In this document: positions 50,701 through 59,800 of the stretch, piece by piece | Layout: the number at the start of each line of letters is the position of its first letter | Position numbering within the stretch: position 1 is the first letter of the stretch | Assembly: GCA_009760855.2 (NCBI GenBank) | Contig: WPIO01000036.1 | Coordinates: forward strand, 2,065,001 to 2,129,000 | Source of the DNA: Cristatella mucedo | Lineage: Eukaryota > Bryozoa > Phylactolaemata > Cristatellidae | Length of the DNA: 64,000 nt | Direction of reading: 5' to 3' | Position numbers and translations under genes: made by a program | Notes under the pieces: generated by a model | Databases searched by the model: none | What the model saw: the letters and a program-made list of their open reading frames with translations, nothing else | Told to the model about the DNA's origin: nothing

Positions 50701-50958
50701 CTCCTGTCGTCGAAGGCTCGCGGCTCGCAGCGGGAGCGCATGCTGCCGTCGATGCTGTACGGCCCGACGTGCGACGGCTGCGACGTTTTGCTCAAGGAGG
50801 CCGCTCTGCCGGAGGCTTTCGTCGACGACTGGATGAGCTTCGCCAACATGGGCGCCTACACGCTCACCCTGACGACCCGCTTTAACGGCATGCCGACGCC
50901 TAGGCTGTACTACGTGGCCTTCACTGACGCTCGGTGGCTGCTCGCCAGTAAAGGCTAA
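41108..50958 (+). CDS. ODC1: Ornithine decarboxylase (seven coding exons)
   Basis: This is a PLP-dependent enzyme converting ornithine to putrescine and CO2, expected to be a cytosolic homodimer. The exons are 41108-41218, 46379-46475, 46560-46636, 46809-46981, 47291-47428, 48146-48311 and 50401-50958. They give 1320 nt, 439 residues, with all phases consistent. Visible active-site residues: the PLP Schiff-base lysine in AVKC (K72; human K69), GFDCASK, H201 in FHVGSG, GGGFPG (239-244), E278 and R281 in AEPGR, D335 in NDGVY, C378 in GPTCDG, and Y407 in MGAYT. The antizyme-binding region (CKQRDMLSYARDHGV) looks conserved. The chain ends soon after RWLLASKG, so the C-terminal PEST/degron of mammalian ODC is absent. 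Antizyme inhibitor is less likely because the catalytic residues are kept. Confidence 0.95.
43065..43135 (+). mobile_element. tRNA-like (B-box) element remnant
   Basis: GGTTCGAGTCC at 43100-43110 is a perfect B box, in 'gtcgttggtaaggatacccg...gtcggtggcg' context. A matching element (GGTTCGAATCC, 63955-63965) occupies the same relative position downstream of the second ODC exon. It is not a foldable tRNA gene. Confidence 0.55.
43460..43930 (-). mobile_element. LINE family B 3' fragment
   Basis: It carries the tail-proximal blocks ('agctctacaaagtcgtagaga', 'ggagttttctatggcgcactc') and the RT C-terminal end ('gtgctggaatggaacagctaa', 'aaagaggctgaaaatggcac'). It is truncated and rearranged. Confidence 0.7.
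44553..45650 (-). mobile_element. LINE family B, 5'-truncated
   Basis: The minus strand encodes [18 protein letters not shown] at 45239-45625 and PSYLAELL-type sequence at 44827-45015 ([19 protein letters not shown]). It ends in the 3'UTR and a TAATG-type tail near 44553. A short duplicated patch with foreign sequence interrupts it at 45020-45065. Confidence 0.85.
45690..45812 (+). mobile_element. LINE family A 3' tail
   Basis: Stem-loop tail at 45748-45790 followed by (ATT)n. It lies between the family B fragment and the (CA)n tract. Confidence 0.75.
45884..45940. repeat. (CA)n microsatellite
   Basis: An imperfect CA tract, about 28 units. Confidence 0.95.
46379..46475 (+). CDS. ODC1: ODC coding exon 2
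   Basis: It lies between tcgctgtag and GTAACG. It encodes DPFYIINLSDVLLKHEKW and LFPRVKPFY plus one base, matching FYVADLGDILKKH...LPRVTPFYA in vertebrate ODC. Confidence 0.93.
46560..46636 (+). CDS. ODC1: ODC coding exon 3 (PLP lysine)
   Basis: It encodes VKCLDDEIVLRLLANLGSGF followed by DCASK. The Schiff-base lysine codon is 46565-46567. The acceptor is cgcttgcag and the donor GTGAGT. The preceding intron is only 84 bp. Confidence 0.96.
46809..46981 (+). CDS. ODC1: ODC coding exon 4
   Basis: After ttcaattag it encodes SEISKVLDLGVSADRIIYAN, TCKQ and FDNEEELHKL, ending in PAA plus two bases at GTAAGA. It corresponds to the antizyme-binding surface in vertebrate ODC. Confidence 0.95.
47091..47177. 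repeat. 29-bp tandem repeat, three units
   Basis: Units at 47091-47119 and 47120-47148 are identical and 47149-47177 is diverged. It lies in the 309-bp intron 4 of ODC. Confidence 0.9.
47291..47428 (+). CDS. ODC1: ODC coding exon 5
   Basis: It starts after gctgtttcag. It encodes LLLRILPPATDKV, LGGKFGC and LLEIARSLGLKVVGL, matching LVLRI...VKFGA...LLLERAKELNIDVVGV, and ends phase 2 at GTATAA. Confidence 0.92.
47640..47925. repeat. GA-rich microsatellite
   Basis: (GA)n with interruptions, densest at 47730-47800, in ODC intron 5. Long Ser/Leu or Arg/Glu frames here are artefacts. Confidence 0.95.
48146..48311 (+). CDS. ODC1: ODC coding exon 6
   Basis: The acceptor is aaatttgcag. It encodes FHVGSGCFYSAAFSKAVVAA and EVGFTVSVLDIGGGFPGQTN, both hallmark PLP-phosphate contact regions. 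It ends IEE at GTGAGC, phase 0. Confidence 0.96.
48388..48530 (+). mobile_element. SINE2, best preserved copy
   Basis: A box TGGTCTAGCGGTTAAGGTG, B-box-like GGCTCGAGCTCC, then the tail stem-loop 48472-48506 (GCGCC...AGAGA-loop-TCTCT...GGCGC) and a TAAATT-rich end. It lies in ODC intron 6. Confidence 0.9.
49073..49215 (-). mobile_element. SINE1 copy
   Basis: Plus-strand view: 'ctagctgatttaacagcctc', 'agaagagcctttacggctatc', 'gcccgccacaggattcgaaacc', then the tRNA-like head. It lies in ODC intron 6. Confidence 0.85.
50401..50958 (+). CDS. ODC1: ODC terminal coding exon 7
   Basis: The acceptor is gacgcttcag. It encodes the C-terminal half: PALDEHFP, AEPGRFFVASA, an Ala/Ser-rich loop (about residues 302-326), YYINDGVYCSF, GPTCDGCD (Cys codon 50770-50772) and NMGAYT. 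TAA is at 50956-50958. Codon use is strongly GC-biased. A possible ATTAAA poly(A) signal overlaps the stop region at 50960-50965. Confidence 0.96.
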   Translation: MAAAMMPALDEHFPESGGVRLIAEPGRFFVASAVQLTAKVIGKRLDYGAAASATAASPAANGDDSSPASAVPSLASYYINDGVYCSFLCAKLENLFPSPVLLSSKARGSQRERMLPSMLYGPTCDGCDVLLKEAALPEAFVDDWMSFANMGAYTLTLTTRFNGMPTPRLYYVAFTDARWLLASKG

Positions 50959-51134
50959 AATTAAAGCTGTCCGCCGCTCGTCGGCTCCTTAGCTTCCAAA
51001 GATCCATGTAAAGCTAGCGTCACTTCATCTATCGCTTCGAGTCGAGAACAACTAGTCGCCCGTCGCTGTTGATTGCTGTCCAAGTTGCTCTTAAAAGAGC
51101 GATAAGTAGCATCTCGCCTCGAAAGGTATATGGT

Positions 51135-51290
51135 GAGCCGAGATGGCCCACTGGGATAAGCTGATTAGTTGTCACGACCTCAGTCGCGGGTTAGAATCCT
51201 GCGGTGAGCGATCCTGTACTGCCGCTGCGAGCGACGGCGGTGGCCTGTAAGGCTCTCCTGCCGCTATGCAAAAAGAAAGCTGTTAAATAG
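51135..51290 (+). mobile_element. SINE1 copy downstream of ODC
   Basis: Head 'agatggcccactgggataagctga', B-box variant GGTTAGAATCC, body 'gtggcctgtaaggctctcc', tail 'gctatgcaaaaagaaagctgttaaa'. Confidence 0.82.
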
Positions 51291-54220
51291 TATGGCGGCG
51301 GGCGGGAACCCTCTAGAAGAGCTTCGCCCGCCCCTTCCCTCCTCGCCAGACACTTCTCCTTCGCCCCGCCCCCTCCGGTTCCACCCAGATCCGGTCTTCT
51401 GGGTAGCATTAAAGAGTCCTCCGCAGACAAGTATAGGCAAATGTGACAGCTGGCACGTGTCGTTGAAAAAAATCCCCTTGCAATCCTGTTGATGATCGTA
51501 GCCCCAGAGGCTAGTTTGTGCTGACCCTCGCAAGCGCTTCTCATCTGCAATCGTGATGATTATGCGCTATCGAAGTCAAAGGTCTCTACAACCTCTTCGA
51601 AGCTTTGCATTATCTACGAGACGTACGGAGTAAGCGCGTGCGTCTGCTTTTATTGGGGCTCAATAAGACACTTGTACCGCTCCCGTAGCACGACAACTGA
51701 ATCGCTGTCTAGGCTCTGAGATCATACTGGAAAAGTGTGATGTGAATTGTTAGTGATAGCGTACCAAAAGTCAGCACGAATACGATATAGACAGAATATT
51801 AATGATGATAAATTGCCAGTTTATACATATACGTTTAAGTATTATTTGATTTATTTATGTTTTACTAGCATGTAGTAACAAATTATCATCGGTATAAATT
51901 ATTCAATTCGAAAATTAAATGCCAGGCGTATAGTTCCGCAAAGGCTCAGTTGCAACGACTAAACGACCAGCAGGCGGTCGCTAAAATTATTCGTCCCGAA
52001 TTAGAATCGATGTAGCATCGAACCAACCAAACCGTCCAAACACTGGCCGGAGAGGGGCAAGTCCTACTCGTTCGAAGGATGCGAGCAAAAGCAACCCCTT
52101 CTAATAAACGGCCATCGGGCGAGTAGGCATACTAATAAAATTAGCTTTTGAAAATGCACGCACGCGTAGAGACCGTCAGAAACGCAATTCCCAGAGTGGA
52201 GAACAATTAAAAAGTGCTCGCTGCTAGCCAGTTAAAGTGTCACTGTAAGACCCGCATTGAAAACGGTTACCAAGGAAGTACGCACGAGTTTGAGCCACCA
52301 GCACGAGCGACTCGCGAGTAGCCTAGCGATGGTGGCGCCTTGAATGAGTAGCTAGCACTGTCGGACTGGCTCGGCTGATCTTGGAAAAAAAGAAAGGAAG
52401 AGCCCAACGCAAAGCGCGCAGTTGGCAGCACACTTGTTATGACCTGCCGACTGACGTAGAGGTTTCATCCACTCCTCCTCCGGAGAGCTCTCACCTAAGC
52501 GGAAGAGGCGCAGTCCGCTCTCGAAAAACGACGGGGTCGTAGCGACCGCGGACATTAGCGCATTAGCTGCGGCGTGAAGGCTCGGTTACAATGAGGCTCA
52601 CCGAGCGGCAGACCGTCGCTAAGACTGACTATCCCGTGTCACGGGTCAGACTCTACATTTCTAGCTGCTTCACTCAGAGGTAATCGCCATAGCGTTTAAA
52701 TACGCAGTTAAAAAAGACAAACGAATGCAATCGTCAAAGGTCTTCTCATCGCTGTTTCAATATTACAGAGACTATGCGCAGCTCCATTATTAGAGTGCCT
52801 GTTGGAGCTACATGTACAAATAAGTAAATTATTTACACTGAGGTCTTGGTCGCGTGAAACCCATCGTAGCTTTACCGTCGGTAGCGCAGCGAATATCGAA
52901 ACGTAAGCGCGACGTGGGCAACGTGTCGAAGTGAGAGCACATCGACTCACTCAACTTTTAATGGTTTATAATAATAAGTTATTTGAAAAGTGAATACACT
53001 GTACGTCTCGCTGCGATAATTGGCATCATGTTGTTCTCTCTCGGACTTTACTTTACTCTATAGTAAAGCACTTTTGTCGTCCTTTCCTTTTTGGAGGCGT
53101 CCGACGAGCAGCCGCAGCAGCATCTCGATTGTGGGAACAATGTCAGAAGTCATAATGTCGGTAGTCCTCTATAAATAGAGTTGCCTATTTTAATCTGCGA
53201 AGTAAATTCGTAAATCTTTTGAGCAAGTTAAGAACTGTAGCAGATATGCATATGGGCTCTGTATTCGCACACGTACCGGGCATCTAACCGTTGCGTACTG
53301 TTGTTCGACATGACTGACGCCGTCTGGTTACGCCACCATTCTAAATATTAATACCAGCTCGGACAAACGATCCTCCCGCAAAGCAAAGGTCTGTCTATTC
53401 ATGCATGCAACTATGCGTTTCTTAGGTATCGTTTGCACGATGAACCGTGAGGGAGGCGTATGCACCCAACTTAGCGTTAGGCGTCGTCCGTTCTAAAACG
53501 ATGGAAGACCTGCATGTACCGACGGACGAACTAACACTTGCACCGAGAGGAATTTCTCGGACGCGTTCTGCAGTGATTCTCGCTCCGCTTCTCCTTAGAA
53601 ATATCCGGGCTTTCTTCCTGTCGCCATATCTTGGCATATCGGATGCACACTGTCATTTTCACATCGCGCGAGCGGTTTTATCGACGAGGCATTTTCGCTC
53701 GCCGCAGACTTCGCAGGCGCACTCGAAAGTAACTTCCGCTTTTCAGAGCACGCAGCGGCAGCCTTCGAAAAAAAAGCTACTCACGTTGACACTTTAGCAA
53801 TTGATACGAAACTCTGCGAGAAACGAAGCGGCTCACAAACAATATAACAATATTCTGTCGCGCACTGCAGCTTTCCTTATAGAAGTTGGTTCGCTCAGGA
53901 CAGCGTTCCCCTGAACAGCTCCGCCAGCTTTCGGTGCGTGGGAGTCCATCTGTTATGCGAAGGCGGATTTAAGTCTGATGAAAACCCAGCGCGTGAAGGG
54001 TTATTTTGTATACACGTTGGGCTGGAGTGACCGCAACCCGTCAGTTGCAGCTGGGCAGTGATATGCTTCCGACGGAAAGCCACCTGATTTTTGCCGCTTC
54101 GGCAGCAACCGGAAGGCGCCGTACTTAAAACGGCCAACTTCCCAGGGGTCTCACGTTTTTCGGTCGTCACTTTCTGGCTCCGGTCCGTCTCTAGTGAATT
54201 CTAGAGGTCAAGAACGTCAA
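51291..54220. other. No recognisable gene
   Basis: ODC 3' flank. Scattered short frames (for example 53447-53797 on the plus strand) have no recognisable domain. No repeat family seen elsewhere in the window is obvious. Confidence 0.4.
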
Positions 54221-54221
54221 G

Positions 54222-54773
54222 ATGGCTCTTAGGGAGCACCGAGAGCAGAAAGACAGCTCCGACCGCGAATCCGACCGTGCATCCGACCGCGCATCCGACC
54301 GCGCATCCGACCGCGCATCCGACCGCGCATCCGACCGCGCATCCGACCGCGCATCCGACCGCGCATCCGACCGCGCATCCGACCGCGCATCCGACCGCGC
54401 ATCCGACCGCGCATCCGACCGCGCATCCGACCGCGCATCCGACCGCGCATCCGACCGCGCATCCGACCGCGCATCCGACCGCGCATCCGACCGCGAATCT
54501 GACCACGCATCCGACCCCGCATCCGATCCCGCATCCGACCGCACATCCGACCGCGCATTCGACCCAGCATCAGACCCCGCATCCGACCCCGCTTCCGACA
54601 CCGCATCTGACCCCGCATCCAACCCCGCATCCGACCCCGCATCGGATTCACCGGCATTGGCATGGCTGATACACAGTGCGGACTCAGTTTTCCCGACGCT
54701 TGCAATAGTCACTCATTTTTTTAGACATCAAGGGTGTTTGGTGACGCGGGAATGGCGACTAACACCTGAGTAA
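54222..54773 (+). CDS. Uncertain ORF of (SDRA)n repeats
   Basis: The ATG at 54222 opens [17 protein letters not shown], then about 30 tetrapeptides of the type ASDR/ASDP, and a unique tail to the stop at 54773. The 12-bp unit keeps frame. It may be only a minisatellite: all frames are open, the unique ends are short, and no family is recognised. Confidence 0.2.
   Translation: MALREHREQKDSSDRESDRASDRASDRASDRASDRASDRASDRASDRASDRASDRASDRASDRASDRASDRASDRASDRASDRASDRASDRESDHASDPASDPASDRTSDRAFDPASDPASDPASDTASDPASNPASDPASDSPALAWLIHSADSVFPTLAIVTHFFRHQGCLVTREWRLTPE
54265..54655. repeat. 12-bp minisatellite
   Basis: The unit is GCATCCGACCGC. It is nearly perfect to about 54490, then passes into a CCCGCATCCGAC variant block. 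Confidence 0.95.
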
Positions 54774-55900
54774 TTCTGGCTTGTTCTTTTCGGCATCGAA
54801 ATTCTAGTGGCGGACAAGCAGCCGCAAGTTGCAATATAAAGCAGATGCTAGAGAGGCGGAAATCAACGAGATGACACTGCCATTTTGATTCACTTGCCAT
54901 TTATTTTGTGGATTTCGCTAAGAAACCTCAGATAAATGCAGAAGAACTCAATGATAACTAGCTGAGGAGAAATGAGACGGGTGCTTCACAGCATTCGCTC
55001 CTAGCTTCCAAGTGATTGAAGGTATAGCTATTGGTGGGCGGAATGAGTTCACGCTGTTAAAGTGAACGCACTCCAAAAAGCACCGCAAAATAGCTGCTGT
55101 TTGAAGCCCTTTTGTACTTTTTGTGGAAAAAAGATCATGTATCGCTACTGGAACCACGATTTCATTTCGTGATTTGGCTGGTGTTACAGTAGAAAGTCTG
55201 GCTCTTTCCTTCGGGATGGTTCCATGCTTTTAAATCCCGGAGCAGCAGATGACACGCCCACTAGCGATATCCGAGCACTAATCACACCGCGAGAACTTGC
55301 GGCGGAGTAGAAGATAAATTCTATTTACGATTAACTGAAAACGTGGTTCCTACCTACCGTTTGCCAAGATTTCACAGGAGAAAATATTTCCAATCAAGGC
55401 ACACGAACGCGGTAAATGCGCTGAGGACAAGGATACGCAAATCAGGAAGGTTTCACAGCAGCGCCGCTGGCTTGGAGTCAGTGCAGCGATCGGACGACGG
55501 GGAGTGACGATAACGGCTCAGGAGCAAACAGCAGCATCTGGAAAGCGGCTGCACCATTCAAGCCTTACCGGTTATCTATTTCAAGGTTGATGGCTGTTAT
55601 CGGAATAAACTATTTTGAGAGTACCATCGTAGACTTGGACAGCGCTTGGTTGTATCTTATCGGAATAAACTGTGAGAGTACCGTGTCAGACTTGGACGGC
55701 GCTTGCTTGCATATATTATATATTGCTTGCATATATTATATATTATATATATATATATTGTAGATAAAAAATGATTTCCAGAAGTCTTTTAACTTTTTTG
55801 TATCATTTGCAATCCAGTCACACAAATTACGTGCGGACGTGCCTATGAGGACGCCTTGCATTGTCTGTCAGCAAATCAAACTATTCACTCCAAAAAACGG
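54774..55900. other. No recognisable gene
   Basis: Unassigned. It contains a short near-duplicate ('ttatcggaataaact' at about 55597 and 55658, each followed by a similar 'cttggac.gcgcttg' block) and a TA-rich tract at 55711-55760. Confidence 0.4.
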
Positions 55901-56587
55901 TCAATGTAATGTAATGTATCTCCTTCAGTAACTCCACAAAGTCATAAAGACCATGTGGGTGTTACGCAGGAGAGTTTTGTATAGCGCACTCACTGTCTAA
56001 GCGGCTTTCGATACGCATTCGGTACCCAACGGACTTCGTCTCACGCAACAAAGAGAAATTGCGAAGCATAGCAGAGTTAGGAGAGCAGTTGAGGTAGTGA
56101 GTAGCATAGAAGTAGCAGTTCAGGACCGCTGAAAAAGATGTGCCATAGTCGGCAGTTGGAGAGTAGATGTGGTTGCGTAAGAATTGTGGAAGCGAGTTCC
56201 ACAGTCTAGGACCTGCTGAGCTAAAGCTTCTGTCACCAACTGTCTTCAAGCGAAGGAATGGGACAGCTAATTTATTGTCCACACAGGACCCGAGGGCGCG
56301 AACAGGCTGAAACTGATGCAGCAGTTCAGCTAGGTACGAAGGAGCCAAGCCGTGGCGGGCCTTGTGGGTCAGCGTAAGAACTTTGCTCTGTATTCTTTGC
56401 TCAACCGGCAACCATCCAAGCTCTTTCGGCAGAGGTGACACGTGCTCAAACCGCTGGGACTTGAAGACCAGCCTTGCAGCCATATTCATAGTCCGCTGTA
56501 GTGGCATAATAGTTTTCTTTGGTAGCCCAGCCAAAAGGGAATTACAATAATCAAGCCGAAACAGAACTAAAGAGCTAGTTAAATTTT

Positions 56588-57169
56588 TTACAAGCCACTG
56601 TGGGAGACAGCTTCTAATCTTGGTGAGGATTGGATGTGATGGCTAGCTGTAGAGGCAGTCTTCTGAATGAAGCTTTTGAAATTGAGGCAGCTGTCGAACA
56701 CGGCACCTAGATTAAGAGCATGTGGTGGAGGTCGCACAATAGCATCACCTATTAGAACAGCAAAGCCTTTTAATCCAGGCACACGCTTAGGGTGTCCTAT
56801 GAGAAGCAGTTCGGTTTTATCGTCATTTAATTTCAGGAAGTTTTCCGACATCCAGGATCGAATATCGGCAAGGCAAGCGTTCAGTTTCTCAGTTGCTGCA
56901 GCAGATTCCGACGGTTTAAATGACAAATACAACTGAGTATCGTCAGCATAAAAGTGATATCCTATTCCATGGGCCTTAATCACTTTCCCCAGAGGTTGCG
57001 TATAAATGGAGAACAGCAAGGGACCAAGTACAGACCCTTGAGGGACTCCACAGGTGACCCTTCTCATGTCTGAGACCTGACCCCCACACGACACGGATTG
57101 AACACGATCAGACAAGTATGATTTAAACCACGCCAGTGCTTCGTCTGCCAGACCGATCGTTGTTCTCAA
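56588..57169 (-). pseudogene. LINE reverse transcriptase fragment
   Basis: It contains [20 protein letters not shown] and the intact catalytic box [12 protein letters not shown], then [18 protein letters not shown]. It is cut from its upstream RT motifs by a deletion and a frameshift, so it is not functional. Confidence 0.88.
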
Positions 57170-57274
57170 TCTTTCAAGCAGAACTTCGTGATCAATGGTG
57201 TCGAAGGCAGCAGACAGATCAAGCAGAGCTAGGGCAGTGACATTCCGTCGTCGTTGCCACGTAGAATGTCATTG

Positions 57275-59041
57275 CTAACCCCCTTTTCCCAAAGAAGCAT
57301 TAAAAATCTTGGTTATGGCAGGGCTAAGTTGGTCTGCAAGTGAAGACCACAGAGATGAAGGTATAGGGTCTTCAGGAGACGAGCTCTTTTTGCTAGACCT
57401 TATTAAGGCAGCCACATCACAGGCAGAAACATCGGAGAATCTTTTAAGAAAGGTCACAGGCTGAGGAATGGTGATTTCTTTGGTCGGAGGGGGCTTAATG
57501 GAGGCACGAATGTGCACAATTTTTTCAGTAAAGAAGGCTGAAAACCTTTCGGCTGAGCCCTTAATATCTGGGGAGTCAGACCTAACAGCATTGGCCAGTA
57601 AATGGTTTACTGTCTTATAAATCTGTTTAGTGTCCGACTGGCAGGAATTCAGCTTTCTAATGAAAAAAGAAGCCCTGGTTTTTTTATGCTTTCGGGTGTA
57701 AACTCGAAGGAAGTCTTTAAAATTGACTAGGTCTGCCTCAGACCGCGATTTCTTGAAACGACGTTCCAGCCTGCGCTTAACACGGCGCATCTTAAAGAGT
57801 TTTTTTGTAAATTGAAAGGAATCTCGACGACTTTGAACACGGATAGAGCGAACGGGAGCATGCTTGTCAAGAGCACTCCTGAGTGTCATGTTCATCGCAT
57901 CTGTGAGGGTATCGAGGCTGCCGGTCGAGTCTGAATGCAGATCAATAAGGCCTGCATCACAAACAGATTTAAAAAACTTGTCCATGTCAATGCTTTGTAA
58001 GTTACGTCGTTTGGCAAATTCGACATTGCCCTGCACGTACGAGGGAGCAGGAACAGTAAACGAGACCGAACAATGATCTGAGAGGGTCAGTGGGCACACC
58101 ACAAAGTCAGTGGGGAGGACATCCTTAGTGATCACGAGATCTAGAATGTGGCCACCGACGTGGGTGCTATGATTTACGTGTTGGGCCAAACCAAAATTCT
58201 CCAGACAGTCAAGAAATGAGCGTACCTGGCTGTTGCAAGGGTTGTCGACGTGAATATTGAAGTCTCCTACAATCAGTAGCGGCCTGTCACACGCAAATAC
58301 TTTAGCGAGGAACTCTGAAAACTCCTCTATAAACAAGTTTAGACAGCCAGGAGGTCGGTATATCGCAACGGTGAGAGGCACTGTCTTTGATGAAGACCTG
58401 ATAGCAACCGATTCAAACGATGACCCATGCGAGAAACTGCACATTTTATAGCCAAACGACTCGCGAACAACAATTGCAACCCCGCCACCAACCTTGTCAG
58501 AACGCATGGACTGATAGAATGAGAACCCGGGTGGGGTGGTCTCGGAAATACAGCTGCTGGAACAAGGCGTCATCCAGGTTTCGGTAAGCAGAAATGCATC
58601 TAGCTTCTTCTGGACCACCTGATCGCGGATAAGTAACCCCTTGGTTTTTAGCGAGCGGACATTTAGTAGGCGGAATTTAAGAGGCTGTCCAACAACTGGG
58701 CGACGGCGATGAAGTGGCTCGTATTCTCTACCGTTTGCGTCCGGCCCGGCGGACGCTGGCTCTTCGAATTTGAATTGGACCTTGGTAACGGCCGTGGGAC
58801 GACGTTTCACAACGTGCTGGGCTACAGCGGGTGGGCTACTACCGCAAGAAGTACTATTTAGCGCTTTAAACTTACGAGTCGTAGGTTTGATAGCCGAGCT
58901 GTTGATGGGGCGAACGCAGGATGTAGGTAGGTTCTCACTGACCCGCCGGAGAAGGCCCGCCGGTAGGTATCGACTAATGGCGACATCGCATCTTACGTTA
59001 AGCAGGTCCTGTTTTGTGTAGCATATCCGAGGACAGCTCAT
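57275..59041 (-). pseudogene. LINE endonuclease/linker ORF (588 aa)
   Basis: An uninterrupted minus-strand ORF. Residues up to about 115 are a basic, low-similarity leader. The endonuclease follows, with LLNVRSLKTK, LTETW, GGVAIVV, VGDFNIHVDN, LDLVITK and LSDHCSV, so the APE-type catalytic residues are intact. The linker after it is rich in KMRRVKRRL and FKKSRSEADL. It ends at NASLGKGG, where the RT domain has been deleted. Confidence 0.88.
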
Positions 59042-59229
59042 AAATAGTCACAGCGAAAATAGCAGCGGAATACCCGAAGGTATTACGGAGAAATCAAGTA
59101 AAGGTCCACACCACGCTAGGAGTCGCCCGAGGCCGCTCTTTAGGGCGGGGAGGTCAAGACGCCGCCATCTCTACTTCGGCCTACTTGATGAAAATTAATC
59201 TGCAGGGCTAATTCCAACAGCACCACCGT

Positions 59230-59800
59230 GACCGGGATCTTGAGAGAAAGAAGAATTTTGAGAGAAATTTGTAAAATAGCAGCCATATTCATCACCAGCT
59301 GCAGCGGCTCAGTGGCTTTTTTGGTAGCCCACCCGAAAGGGAATTACAATAATCTAGCCCCAACAGAGCTCGGTAGCTCATTAAACTTTCGTGAGCCACT
59401 GTGGAAGACAGTTCCTTATCTTAGATAAGGGTCGGACTTGATGGCTAGCTGTGGAATCAGTCTTCTTGACGAAGCTTTTACAATGTTGAAGACGAAACCT
59501 AAATTCCGAGCGTAAGGGGATGGTTACACGACAGCATCACCTATTAGAAAAGTAAAGCCTTCTTAAGAACAATTTCAGACATGCAGGAATGAATGTCGGC
59601 AAGGAAACCATTTCGCTAGTTACTCACTGTAGCCGATTTCGACGGTTTAAATGACAAATATAGCTGAGTATCTTCATCATAAAAGTGATATCCTATTTCA
59701 TAGACCTTAATCACGTTTTTAGAGGTTGAGTATAAATGGAGAACAGCAAAGGACCGACGACGGAACATTGAGGGACACCACAGGCGTTTGATCTCGTGGA
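59230..59800 (-). mobile_element. LINE family B fragment
   Basis: A second family B piece just upstream of the long copy, in the same orientation ('gcagccatattcatcaccagctgcagcggc', 'tagcctcaag..cct' equivalents, 'agtataaatggagaacagcaaaggacc'). It is more diverged than the long copy. Confidence 0.75.

Larger units (their letters stand above)
55905..59200 (-). mobile_element. LINE family B, longest copy (EN + RT)
   Basis: On the minus strand, from the 5' side (about 59200): a long EN-bearing ORF (57275-59041), RT (56588-57169), C-terminal domain (55962-56534), 3'UTR and a TAATG-type tail at 55905-55918. The endonuclease is of the APE type and the RT resembles the CR1/L2/Jockey-like group. An internal deletion between the two main ORFs removes RT motifs. 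No zinc-finger ORF1 is apparent upstream. Confidence 0.93.

Noticed and set aside
41108-50958. Antizyme inhibitor rather than ODC
   Set aside because: The PLP lysine, the HVGSG histidine, AEPGR, the GPTCDG cysteine and MGAYT are all present. Inhibitors usually lose some of these.
53420-53800. A plus-strand frame of 116 codons
   Set aside because: No domain, no splice context and no counterpart elsewhere.
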